Source: Pseudomonas capeferrum (GTDB lineage Bacteria; Pseudomonadota; Gammaproteobacteria; Pseudomonadales; Pseudomonadaceae). Taken from it: a stretch of DNA of 64,000 bases. Shown here piece after piece: positions 51,664-59,970 of the stretch. A program made the translations under genes and the position numbers. Where the stretch lies: assembly GCF_013523055.1 (NCBI RefSeq), contig NZ_JAAMQM010000016.1, positions 1 through 64,000 of the forward strand, read 5' to 3'. Below the pieces are notes generated by a model. The model did no database searches. It was given only the letters and a program-made list of their open reading frames with translations, and had not been told where the DNA came from. Position 1 is the first letter of the stretch. Every line of letters starts with the position of its first letter.

Positions 51664-52869
51664 CTATCGAGTCACGGTCCACACCAGCACGCGACTGGCG
51701 CAATTGTCTTCCGTGGCGAGAATTTCCAGGCGATAGCGACCGATCTTCAGGCAGACGGCGCATTCCGGGATGCTCTCCAGCGCTTCGGTGACCAGCCCGT
51801 TCAAGGTCTTGGGGCCGCCGTCGCAGGGCAGGTGCCAGCCCAGGCTGCGGTTGATCTCGCGCAACGAGGCGTTGCCCTCGATTACATAGCGCCCATCCGG
51901 TTGCGGATGGACATGAGGGTTGTCCAGGCTCTGTTCATCCTCGAACTCGCCGACGATCTCCTCGAGGATGTCCTCCAGGGTGACAAGGCCTAGGACCTCG
52001 CCATACTCGTCGACCACTACGCCCATGCGGCGCTGTTGCTTGTGGAAATTCAACAGCTGCAATTGCAGTGGCGTGCTCTCGGGAACGAAATAGGGTTCGT
52101 GGCACGCGGCGTGGAGTGCCTCCAGCGTCAGTTCCGCGCGAGGCAGCAGATGACTGATCAGCTTGGTGTTGAGTACGGCTTCGACCTGGTTGATGTCGTT
52201 GTGGTAGATCGGCAAGCGGGTGTGGCGGCTGATGATCAGTTGCTCGACGATCCGCTCGATGGGTTCGTCGAGGTTGATACCGTCCACTTCGCTGCGCGGT
52301 ACCAGGATGTCATTGACGGTGATCTTGTCCAGCGATTGCAAGCCTTCGAGCAGGCCGGGCCGCGAGGGAGCGTCAAGCTCTTCATCGTCGTGGCCGTCGC
52401 TGGCCTGGGCATGCAAGGCGGTACCATTGGGCGCGGCGCGCCAAGGCCGCAGGATCAATCTGGCACAGCCATCGAGCAGACAGGCCAGTGGCTGTACTAT
52501 TGCCAGGGGCGGTTTCAACAGGCTGGCGCCAAACTCGAGCAGGGCCAGGGGGTGACGCCTGGCCAGGCGGCGCGGCAGGTAATCGGCCAGCACCACCAGC
52601 GTCGCGGCAGCGCAGAGGCCGGCTAGCCAGAACCCGTGTTCGCCGCTGTAACGCTGGCCGATCAGGCAGGCCAGCCCCAGTACCAGTAGCTTGCCCAGGC
52701 TGGCGCAGAGCACCAGGGCCTGGGCGGGTAGGTCGCCGGGCGGCATGTCGCTCTGGCGCGGATGGCCGTTGAGTTGCTGGCGTGCCGCGTCGACGGCGCT
52801 GAAGAGCATCGACCAGAGCAGCGCCAGTGCAAGGGAACCGAACAACGGGGCATGCGGCAGGGTGTTCAT
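51664..52869 (-). CDS. CorC/HlyC-family protein with CBS domains
   Basis: A 401-residue membrane protein: an N-terminal DUF21-like region with about four hydrophobic segments (LFGSLALALLWSMLFSAVDAA onward), a CBS pair (VNDILVPRSEVDGINLDEP; GVVVDEYGEVLGLVTLEDIL near 295) and a C-terminal CorC_HlyC domain (DGRYVIEGNASLREINRSLG). Related proteins are linked to magnesium/cobalt efflux. The N-terminal membrane domain seems more divergent than in YfjD. It precedes ypjD's end by 10 bp. Confidence 0.85.
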   Translation of the reverse strand: MNTLPHAPLFGSLALALLWSMLFSAVDAARQQLNGHPRQSDMPPGDLPAQALVLCASLGKLLVLGLACLIGQRYSGEHGFWLAGLCAAATLVVLADYLPRRLARRHPLALLEFGASLLKPPLAIVQPLACLLDGCARLILRPWRAAPNGTALHAQASDGHDDEELDAPSRPGLLEGLQSLDKITVNDILVPRSEVDGINLDEPIERIVEQLIISRHTRLPIYHNDINQVEAVLNTKLISHLLPRAELTLEALHAACHEPYFVPESTPLQLQLLNFHKQQRRMGVVVDEYGEVLGLVTLEDILEEIVGEFEDEQSLDNPHVHPQPDGRYVIEGNASLREINRSLGWHLPCDGGPKTLNGLVTEALESIPECAVCLKIGRYRLEILATEDNCASRVLVWTVTR

Positions 52870-52879
52870 GGCGTGCTCA

Positions 52880-53689
52880 TCAGATATGCAGGATGAATTC
52901 GCGTACCAGCTTGCTGCCGAAGTAGGCCAGCATCAGCAGGCAGAATCCGGCAAGCGTCCAGCGGATCGCCTTGTGACCACGCCAGCCCAGGCGCGTGCGC
53001 CCCCACAACAGCACGCCGAACACTATCCAGGCGACGCAGGCCAGCAGCGTCTTGTGCACCAGGTGCTGGGCGAACAGGTTGTCGAGGAACAGCCAGCCCG
53101 AGATCAGTGACAGCGAGAGCAATGCCCAGCCGGCCCACAGGAAGCCGAACAGCAGGCTTTCCATGGTCTGAAGGGGCGGGAAGTTGCGGATCAGCCCGGA
53201 AGGATGCTTGTGCTTGAGCTGGTGGTCCTGAAGCAGCAGCAGCAGGGACTGGAACATGGCAATGGTGAACAGACCGTAGGCCAGAATCGACAACAGGATG
53301 TGCGCCAGGATGCCTGGCTCCTCGTCGATCAACGGTACCGTGCCCGGCGGGGCGAACTGCGCGAGCAAGGCGGTCACCGCCCCCAGCGGGAACAGCAGCA
53401 GGAGCAGGTTCTCCACCGGTATGCGCAGGCAGGCGAGCAGGGTCAGGGCGATGACGGCGCTGGCGATGAGGCTGGCGGCGCTGAAGAAGTCCAGGCTCAA
53501 GCCCAGGGGCGTCAGCAACTGCCAGAACAATGCGCCACCTTGCGCTACCACGGCGAGGGTGCCGAGGAGTCCGAGCAGGCGCTTGTCGGCGCGGGCGCCC
53601 TTGGCCAGGCGCGAACCGTGGTAGAAAGTCGCGGCCGCGTACAGGCAGGCGGCGATCAGGTTGGGAAGCAGACTGGGTGAGGAGAGCAT
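52880..53689 (-). CDS. ypjD: CcsA/YpjD-family inner-membrane protein
   Basis: A 269-residue protein with eight predicted hydrophobic segments, matching the cytochrome-c-assembly (CcsA/CcmC-like) family in DEEPGILAHILLSILAYGLFTIA and GWRGHKAIRWTLAGFCLLMLAYFGSKLV, including the conserved histidines. YpjD function is not settled. Its start is ATG 53689 (MLSSPSLLPN). It is divergent from ffh, the classical Pseudomonas arrangement. Confidence 0.85.
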   Translation of the reverse strand: MLSSPSLLPNLIAACLYAAATFYHGSRLAKGARADKRLLGLLGTLAVVAQGGALFWQLLTPLGLSLDFFSAASLIASAVIALTLLACLRIPVENLLLLLFPLGAVTALLAQFAPPGTVPLIDEEPGILAHILLSILAYGLFTIAMFQSLLLLLQDHQLKHKHPSGLIRNFPPLQTMESLLFGFLWAGWALLSLSLISGWLFLDNLFAQHLVHKTLLACVAWIVFGVLLWGRTRLGWRGHKAIRWTLAGFCLLMLAYFGSKLVREFILHI

Positions 53690-53884
53690 AAGTCCTGTTG
53701 GGCAAGCCCTAAAGGAACGGAGTTTGGCATAGAACGCCGCCGCCAAGGAAGACCAGCGGCTGCACCCATGGTGTGCGTCGGTCGCAGTCTTCGTTATAAT
53801 CGCCAGCTTGCTGCGCCCCGTGCGTGTTGTTTTCCGCCAGGACGCCTGACAAACCTCGGCTTTGCCAAGCCTGAAAGGATCACC

Positions 53885-55258
53885 ATGTTCGAAAACCTGA
53901 CCGACCGCCTGTCACAGACGCTGCGCCATGTCACCGGCAAGGCCAAGCTGACCGAAGACAACATCAAGGATACCCTGCGCGAAGTGCGCATGGCATTGCT
54001 CGAGGCCGACGTTGCCTTGCCGGTGGTCAAGGATTTCGTCGCCAAGATCAAGGAGCGCGCGGTCGGCACCGAAGTGTCACGCAGCCTGACCCCGGGCCAG
54101 GCCTTCGTGAAGATCGTCCAGGCCGAGCTCGAGGACCTGATGGGCGCGGCCAACGAAGACCTCGCCCTGAACGCGGCGCCTCCGGCCGTGGTCCTGATGG
54201 CCGGCTTGCAGGGCGCGGGCAAGACCACCACCGCCGGCAAACTGGCGCGCTTCCTCAAGGAGCGCAAGAAGAAGACCGTGATGGTGGTCTCGGCGGACGT
54301 CTACCGTCCTGCGGCGATCAAGCAGCTCGAGACCTTGGCCAACGACATCGGCGTGACGTTCTTCCCGTCCGATATCAGCCAGAAGCCGGTCGCCATCGCC
54401 GAAGCGGCGATTCGTGAAGCCAAGCTCAAGTACATCGACGTGGTCATCGTCGATACCGCCGGCCGTCTGCACATCGACGCCGAGATGATGACCGAGATCA
54501 AGGATCTGCACGCGGCCGTCAAGCCCGTCGAGACCCTGTTCGTGGTCGATGCCATGACCGGCCAGGATGCGGCCAACACGGCCAAGGCCTTCGGTGAGGC
54601 GCTGCCGCTGACCGGCGTGATCCTGACCAAGGTCGACGGCGATGCCCGTGGCGGTGCCGCGCTGTCGGTCCGCGCGATCACCGGCAAGCCGATCAAGTTC
54701 ATCGGCATGGGCGAGAAGAGCGAGGCCCTCGAGCCGTTCCACCCGGACCGTATCGCTTCGCGGATCCTGGGCATGGGCGACGTGCTCAGCCTCATCGAGC
54801 AGGCCGAGCAGACCCTCGACAAGGCCAAGGCCGACAAGCTGGCCAAGAAGCTCAAGAAAGGCAAGGGCTTCGATCTCGAAGACTTCCGCGACCAGCTCCA
54901 GCAGATGAAGAACATGGGCGGCCTGGGTGGCCTGATGGACAAGCTGCCGAGCATCGGTGGCGTCAACCTGTCGCAGATGGGCAATGCCCAGGGCGCCGCC
55001 GAGAAGCAGTTCAAGCAGATGGAAGCGATCATCAACTCCATGACCCCGGCCGAACGCCGTGATCCCGACCTGATCAGCGGCTCGCGCAAGCGCCGCATCG
55101 CCATGGGTTCCGGCACCCAGGTGCAGGACATCGGTCGCTTGATCAAGCAGCACAAGCAGATGCAGAAGATGATGAAGAAATTCTCCACCAAGGGCGGCAT
55201 GTCGAAGATGATGCGCGGCCTGGGGGGAATGATGCCGGGCGGCATGCCCAAGCTCTAA
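53885..55258 (+). CDS. ffh: Signal recognition particle protein Ffh
   Basis: A 457-residue SRP54-type GTPase. N domain (MFENLTDRLSQTLRHVTGKA), G domain with P-loop GLQGAGKTT near residue 107, DTAGRLHID near 190 and TKVDGDARGGAALS near 247, and a methionine-rich M domain (KQMEAIINSMTPAERRDP; MQKMMKKFSTKGGMSKMM) that binds 4.5S RNA and signal sequences. It targets membrane proteins to FtsY and SecYEG. ATG 53885. Confidence 0.98.
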   Translation: MFENLTDRLSQTLRHVTGKAKLTEDNIKDTLREVRMALLEADVALPVVKDFVAKIKERAVGTEVSRSLTPGQAFVKIVQAELEDLMGAANEDLALNAAPPAVVLMAGLQGAGKTTTAGKLARFLKERKKKTVMVVSADVYRPAAIKQLETLANDIGVTFFPSDISQKPVAIAEAAIREAKLKYIDVVIVDTAGRLHIDAEMMTEIKDLHAAVKPVETLFVVDAMTGQDAANTAKAFGEALPLTGVILTKVDGDARGGAALSVRAITGKPIKFIGMGEKSEALEPFHPDRIASRILGMGDVLSLIEQAEQTLDKAKADKLAKKLKKGKGFDLEDFRDQLQQMKNMGGLGGLMDKLPSIGGVNLSQMGNAQGAAEKQFKQMEAIINSMTPAERRDPDLISGSRKRRIAMGSGTQVQDIGRLIKQHKQMQKMMKKFSTKGGMSKMMRGLGGMMPGGMPKL

Positions 55259-55399
55259 ACCGATTCTGGTCGTTGGCGACTGGCTCGCCGATGACCGCAA
55301 CCCGCCCTGGCGGGTACACCGCCGCCTTTATAAAGAGGCGGCTCAAACCGCAGATCAGCAGGCTGGCCTTTGTTCGACTAAAAAGGCATTTGCAAAAGT

Positions 55400-55446
55400 C
55401 CGTATATTCCTTGAGAATATGCGGCCTTTCGGGCACCCGTGTGCCC
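55400..55446 (+). promoter_or_regulatory. Two hairpins in the rpsP leader
   Basis: CCGTATATTC (55400-55409) pairs with GAATATGCGG (55415-55424), one G-T pair; GGGCAC (55431-55436) pairs with GTGCCC (55441-55446). They lie 46-92 bases before the rpsP ATG in a 233-bp gap after ffh. They could be a transcription attenuator or ribosomal-protein control site, or part of the promoter region. Confidence 0.4.
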
Positions 55447-55491
55447 GCTGTGCATCATGATTTGCAGCACCGACTACAGGAACGATGTTCA

Positions 55492-55743
55492 ATGCTAACC
55501 ATCCGTCTTGCTCGTGGCGGCTCCAAAAAGCGCCCATTCTACCAACTGACCGTAACCGACTCGCGCAACCCGCGTGACGGCTCCCACATCGAGCAGGTTG
55601 GCTTCTTCAACCCGATCGCTCGTGGTCAGGAAGTTCGCCTGTCCGTTAAAGAAGACCGCGTTGCTCACTGGTTGAGCGTTGGCGCACAGCCGTCTGAGCG
55701 CGTTGCTCAGCTGCTGAAGGAAGCTGCCAAGGCTGCTGCCTGA
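55492..55743 (+). CDS. rpsP: 30S ribosomal protein S16
   Basis: An 83-residue S16, complete: MLTIRLARGGSKKRPFYQLT, then NPRDGSHIEQVGFFNP and WLSVGAQPSERVAQLLKEA. First gene of the conserved rpsP-rimM-trmD-rplS operon. The start is ATG 55492 with AGGAACG upstream; the larger ORF in this frame is an artefact of the leader. Confidence 0.98.
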   Translation: MLTIRLARGGSKKRPFYQLTVTDSRNPRDGSHIEQVGFFNPIARGQEVRLSVKEDRVAHWLSVGAQPSERVAQLLKEAAKAAA

Positions 55744-55748
55744 ATAGT

Positions 55749-56285
55749 ATGAGCGCGACGCCAGAAAAAGCGGACGACTTGATCGTCGTCGGCAAGATTT
55801 TTTCGGTTCACGGCGTTCGCGGCGAGGTGAAGGTCTATTCCTTTACCGATCCGATTGAAAACCTGTTGGACTACCGTAACTGGACGCTTCGGCGCGAAGG
55901 CGTGGTGAAACAGGTAGAGCTGGTCAGTGGCCGTTCCAATAAAAAGGATCTGGTCGCCAAGCTCAAAGGGCTCGATGATCGTGACGAAGCGCGTCTTCTG
56001 AGCGGTTACGAGATTTGTATCTCGCGCAGCCTTTTGCCCGACCTGACCGAAGACGAGTACTACTGGTACCAGTTGGTAGGTCTGAAAGTCATCAACCAGG
56101 ACGAACAGCTGTTCGGCACGGTTGATCACCTGTTGGAGACCGGCGCGAACGATGTAATGGTGGTCAAGCCTTGCACTGGCAGCCTGGATGATCGCGAGCG
56201 TTTGTTGCCCTATACGGCGCAATGCGTGCTGGCAGTCGATCTTGAAGCTGGTGTTATGCGGGTCGAGTGGGACGCGGACTTCTAG
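55749..56285 (+). CDS. rimM: 16S rRNA processing/ribosome maturation factor RimM
   Basis: A 178-residue RimM with the N-terminal barrel (VVGKIFSVHGVRGEVKVYSF) and a C-terminal PRC barrel (YYWYQLVGLKVINQDEQLFG; GANDVMVVK). It assists 30S head assembly by binding S19. It lies 5 bp after rpsP and 3 bp before trmD. Confidence 0.97.
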   Translation: MSATPEKADDLIVVGKIFSVHGVRGEVKVYSFTDPIENLLDYRNWTLRREGVVKQVELVSGRSNKKDLVAKLKGLDDRDEARLLSGYEICISRSLLPDLTEDEYYWYQLVGLKVINQDEQLFGTVDHLLETGANDVMVVKPCTGSLDDRERLLPYTAQCVLAVDLEAGVMRVEWDADF

Positions 56286-56288
56286 ACG

Positions 56289-57041
56289 ATGGGTAACCTT
56301 CGCGTAGACGTCATCACGTTGTTCCCCGAGATGTTCTCGGCCATCACCGAGTACGGCATTACCAGCCGCGCGGCGAAACAGGGGTTGCTGCAAGTGACCT
56401 GCTGGAACCCGCGGGACTACACCACTGATCGTCACCATACGGTGGATGATCGGCCTTTTGGTGGTGGTCCGGGCATGGTGATGAAGATCAAGCCTCTGGA
56501 AGATGCCCTGGCCGATGCCAGGCAAGCGACCGGAGCGACGGCAAAGGTGATCTACCTTTCGCCACAAGGCCGCCGGCTGACTCAGCAGGCTGTCAAGGAC
56601 CTGGCGCAACAGGAATCTCTGATCCTGATCGCGGGTCGTTACGAAGGCATCGACGAGCGTTTTATCGAAGCTCATGTCGATGAAGAGTGGTCGATTGGCG
56701 ACTATGTGCTTTCCGGTGGCGAGCTACCGGCCATGGTGTTGATCGATGCGGTTACACGGCTGCTGCCCGGAGCTTTGGGGCATGTGGACTCGGCGGAAGA
56801 GGACTCCTTTACCGACGGTCTGCTCGATTGCCCGCACTACACCCGACCTGAGGTGTATGCGGATCGGCGTGTACCCGACGTGTTGCTAAGTGGCAACCAT
56901 GCACACATCCGGCGTTGGCGTTTACAGCAGTCCGTTGGGCGGACCTATGAACGACGCGCCGATCTTCTGGAAAGTCGCTCACTTTCTGGAGAAGAGAAGA
57001 AGCTGCTCGAGGAGTATCTCCGCGGGCGGGACGATAGTTAA
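56289..57041 (+). CDS. trmD: tRNA (guanine-N1-)-methyltransferase TrmD
   Basis: A 250-residue SPOUT methyltransferase forming m1G37 in tRNA. Trefoil-knot SAM-binding motifs are visible: LSPQGRRLTQQAVKDLA, AGRYEGIDERFIE and EEWSIGDYVLSGGELPAM. Third gene of the rpsP operon. Confidence 0.97.
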   Translation: MGNLRVDVITLFPEMFSAITEYGITSRAAKQGLLQVTCWNPRDYTTDRHHTVDDRPFGGGPGMVMKIKPLEDALADARQATGATAKVIYLSPQGRRLTQQAVKDLAQQESLILIAGRYEGIDERFIEAHVDEEWSIGDYVLSGGELPAMVLIDAVTRLLPGALGHVDSAEEDSFTDGLLDCPHYTRPEVYADRRVPDVLLSGNHAHIRRWRLQQSVGRTYERRADLLESRSLSGEEKKLLEEYLRGRDDS

Positions 57042-57083
57042 CGTATCGATGGTAGATCCGACGATTTACCTTAGGAGCACAGC

Positions 57084-57434
57084 ATGACCAACAAAATCAT
57101 TCAGCAGATCGAAGCTGAGCAGATGAGCAAGGAAATCCCTGCCTTTGCCCCAGGCGACACCATTGTCGTCCAGGTGAAAGTGAAGGAAGGTGAGCGTTCC
57201 CGTCTGCAGGCTTTCGAAGGCGTTGTCATCGCCAAGCGTAACCGTGGTCTGAACAGCGCTTTCACCGTGCGCAAGATCTCGAGCGGCGTTGGCGTCGAGC
57301 GTACCTTCCAGACCTACAGCCCACAGATCGACAGCATGGCCGTGAAACGTCGTGGTGACGTGCGTAAAGCCAAGCTGTACTACCTGCGCGACCTGTCCGG
57401 CAAAGCCGCTCGCATCAAGGAAAAACTGTCCTGA
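57084..57434 (+). CDS. rplS: 50S ribosomal protein L19
   Basis: A 116-residue L19: MTNKIIQQIEAEQMSKEIPAF, GDTIVVQVKVKEGERSRLQAF and the KIRRAKLYYLR-like C-terminal motif (here RKAKLYYLRDLSGKAARIKE). It sits at the 30S-50S interface. TTAGGAGC precedes ATG 57084. The operon ends at the terminator 47 bp downstream. Confidence 0.98.
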   Translation: MTNKIIQQIEAEQMSKEIPAFAPGDTIVVQVKVKEGERSRLQAFEGVVIAKRNRGLNSAFTVRKISSGVGVERTFQTYSPQIDSMAVKRRGDVRKAKLYYLRDLSGKAARIKEKLS

Positions 57435-57480
57435 GTGCAGTTTGACCCGGGCGGCTGCTGCCGCCCTGCGAGATGAAAAA

Positions 57481-57502
57481 GCAGCCTTCGGGCTGCTTTT
57501 TT
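57481..57502 (+). terminator. Rho-independent terminator of the rpsP operon
   Basis: GCAGCC-TTCG-GGCTGC with a TTCG tetraloop followed by T6. Preceded by AAAAA, so it can also act on the opposite strand. Confidence 0.93.
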
Positions 57503-57531
57503 GCTTTCTATCCTCCAGAGAAATGAATGCC

Positions 57532-57939
57532 ATGAGCTCCCGAGAACAGGAAATCCAGCGCCGCACCGAGCTGTCGGTTACCCGCGTGACCAAGGCCGTC
57601 TTCCCATCGACCACCAATCACCACAATACCCTGTTCGGTGGTACCGCCCTGGCGTGGATGGATGAAGTGTCTTTCATCGCCGCCACGCGCTTCTGTCGCT
57701 TGCCATTGGTGACCGTCTCCACCGACCGTATCGATTTCAAGCATCCGATTCCGGCAGGATCGATCATCGAACTGGTCGGGACCGTGAGCAAGGTCGGCAC
57801 TACCAGCCTCCAGGTCGAAGTCGAGGTGTTCGTCGAGAACATGTACCTGGATGGGCGTGAGCGCGCCATCCATGGCGTGTTCAGCTTCGTGGCCATCGAC
57901 GAGGACAAGCGCCCGGTGCCCGTGTTGCGCGAAGACTAG
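57532..57939 (+). CDS. Acyl-CoA thioesterase (hotdog fold)
   Basis: A 135-residue YciA/BFIT-type hotdog thioesterase: FPSTTNHHNTLFGGTALAWMDEVSFIAA carries the N-x-x-x-x-x-GG and D/E active-site region; STDRIDFKHPIPAGSIIEL follows. It hydrolyses acyl-CoA; chain length unknown. Start ATG 57532 or the in-frame ATG 57523. It follows the rpsP terminator by 30 bp, so it needs its own promoter or read-through. Confidence 0.88.
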   Translation: MSSREQEIQRRTELSVTRVTKAVFPSTTNHHNTLFGGTALAWMDEVSFIAATRFCRLPLVTVSTDRIDFKHPIPAGSIIELVGTVSKVGTTSLQVEVEVFVENMYLDGRERAIHGVFSFVAIDEDKRPVPVLRED

Positions 57940-58083
57940 ATCGACGCTTGTCGACCTCCGCCGGGGCCACAATGGCTCCGGACCGTCTGAGTTGAGTGTG
58001 CGCCCGCGCGCGCGTTGCCGTGGCTTTCGTCGGTACCCAGCCTGTGAAACACTATCGCCCCCTCGGAATCGATCATTTCCCGC

Positions 58084-58980
58084 ATGCCTGCTCTCGATCA
58101 TCCTCTCATTGACCAGTTTCTCGATGCCCTGTGGCTGGAAAAAGGCCTGTCGGACAACACTCGGCTGTCCTATCGCAGCGACCTGGCCCTGTTCAATGGC
58201 TGGCTGCAAGAGCGGGGCGTAGCGCTGCCCGATGCCGGGCGCGAACTGATTCTGGATCACTTGGCCTGGCGCCTGGATCAAGCCTACAAACCCCGCTCCA
58301 CGGCCCGGTTCATTTCCGGACTGCGTGGTTTCTACCGTTACCTGCTGCGAGAAAAGCTCGTTTCGGTCGATCCGACGCTGCTCGTGGAGATGCCACAATT
58401 GGGTCGACCACTGCCCAAGTCACTGTCCGAAGAGGATGTCGAGGCCTTGCTGCAGGCACCCGATCTTGGCGAGGCCATCGGTCAGCGCGACCGGGCGATG
58501 CTCGAAGTGCTCTATGCATGCGGCCTGCGGGTGACCGAGCTGGTCAGCCTGACGCTCGACCAGGTCAATCTGCGTCAGGGCGTGCTGCGCGTGATGGGCA
58601 AGGGCAGCAAGGAGCGTCTGGTGCCCATGGGCGAGGAAGCGGTCGTATGGGTCGAACGCTATCTGCGCGACGGTCGCGCCGAACTGCTCAATGGTCGGCC
58701 CAGCGATGTGCTGTTTCCCAGTCAGCGTGGCGAGCAGATGACCCGCCAGACCTTCTGGCACCGGATCAAGCACCAGGCCCGGGTCGCTGGGATAGACAAG
58801 TCGCTGTCGCCCCATACCCTGCGCCATGCGTTCGCCACGCACCTGCTCAACCACGGCGCGGACTTGCGGGTGGTGCAGATGCTGCTCGGTCATAGCGACC
58901 TGTCGACCACGCAGATCTATACCCATGTGGCCAAGGCACGTCTGCAGCAACTTCACGCCGAGCATCATCCGCGCGGATGA
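58084..58980 (+). CDS. xerD: Site-specific tyrosine recombinase XerD
   Basis: A 298-residue recombinase acting with XerC at dif to resolve chromosome dimers. The N-terminal SAM-like domain opens LIDQFLDALWLEKGLSDNTR. Catalytic residues are in GLRVTELVSLTLDQV (R), HTLRHAFATHLL (HxxR), LGHSDLSTTQIYTH (H and the nucleophile Y). Length is exactly that of E. coli XerD. It precedes dsbC as in other pseudomonads. Confidence 0.96.
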   Translation: MPALDHPLIDQFLDALWLEKGLSDNTRLSYRSDLALFNGWLQERGVALPDAGRELILDHLAWRLDQAYKPRSTARFISGLRGFYRYLLREKLVSVDPTLLVEMPQLGRPLPKSLSEEDVEALLQAPDLGEAIGQRDRAMLEVLYACGLRVTELVSLTLDQVNLRQGVLRVMGKGSKERLVPMGEEAVVWVERYLRDGRAELLNGRPSDVLFPSQRGEQMTRQTFWHRIKHQARVAGIDKSLSPHTLRHAFATHLLNHGADLRVVQMLLGHSDLSTTQIYTHVAKARLQQLHAEHHPRG

Positions 58981-59129
58981 GCAGTATTCATGTTCGTCGA
59001 CTGGCGTGCGCGAGGACGTTCAGCGGCGCTCCATTGTGGTAGGCTTGGGCGCTTTGCACGAGGCCTGTCCGGTCGCTGCCATCCATCCGTGCGCGACATC
59101 CCGGCCGACGTCCGCCTTCAGGAGTTTCC

Positions 59130-59873
59130 ATGCGCGTGACCCAGATTTTCGCCGCCGCCGCCCTGGCGCTGGTCAGCACCTTTGCCGCCGCCGCGGCTAC
59201 CGAGAACGCCGCCGAACAGGCGATCCGCAAGACCCTTCAATCGCTTGAGCTGGACGTGCCGGTGGAGAGCGTTTCCAGCAGCCCGCTCAATGGACTGTAC
59301 GAGGTCAAGCTGCAAGGCGGGCGTGTGCTGTACGCCAGCCCCGATGGCCAGTTCGTGATGCAGGGCTACCTGTTCCAGATCCAGGACGGCAAGCCGGTCA
59401 ACCTCACCGAGAAGACCGAAAGACTGGGTGTCGCCAAGCTCATCAATGGCATTCCAGCCGGCGAGATGGTGGTTTATCCTGCCAAGGGCGAGACCAAGTC
59501 GCATATCACCGTGTTCACCGATACCACCTGCCCGTACTGCCACAAATTGCACGCCGAAGTGCCCGAACTCAACCGTCGCGGTATCGAAGTGCGTTATGTC
59601 GCCTTCCCGCGTCAGGGGCTCGGCTCGGCGGGCGATGAGCAGCTGCAGGCGGTCTGGTGCTCCAGTGATCGTCGCGCGGCGCTGGACAAGATGGTCGAAG
59701 GCAAGGAAATCAAGGCTGCCAAGTGCAATAACCCGGTTGGCAAGCAGTTCCAGCTGGGCCAGTCGATCGGCGTCAATGGCACGCCGGCCATCGTGCTGGA
59801 GAACGGCCAGGTGATTCCCGGCTACCAGCCGGCACCGCAGGTCGCCAAGCTGGCGCTGGCCCAGGGCAAGTAA
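59130..59873 (+). CDS. dsbC: Thiol:disulfide interchange protein DsbC
   Basis: A 247-residue periplasmic disulfide isomerase. Signal peptide MRVTQIFAAAALALVSTFAA, an N-terminal dimerisation domain (VESVSSSPLNGLYEVKLQGG) and a thioredoxin domain with the active site C-P-Y-C in FTDTTCPYCHKLHAE. The cis-proline motif GTPAIV is near residue 216. It corrects wrong disulfides, kept reduced by DsbD. Confidence 0.95.
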   Translation: MRVTQIFAAAALALVSTFAAAAATENAAEQAIRKTLQSLELDVPVESVSSSPLNGLYEVKLQGGRVLYASPDGQFVMQGYLFQIQDGKPVNLTEKTERLGVAKLINGIPAGEMVVYPAKGETKSHITVFTDTTCPYCHKLHAEVPELNRRGIEVRYVAFPRQGLGSAGDEQLQAVWCSSDRRAALDKMVEGKEIKAAKCNNPVGKQFQLGQSIGVNGTPAIVLENGQVIPGYQPAPQVAKLALAQGK

Positions 59874-59970
59874 CCAGCCAGCCCAAGTCATCAGGTAGTT
59901 GGCCGTCGCCATGGGGAGACGGCCATTTTCACGGTCGGCCAATCGCCGTCCGTTCAATGGGGAGTTCACA

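Noticed and set aside
55315..55345. Hairpin GCCGCCT/AGGCGGC after ffh as a terminator
   Set aside because: The stem is short and no T-run follows; transcription may continue into rpsP.
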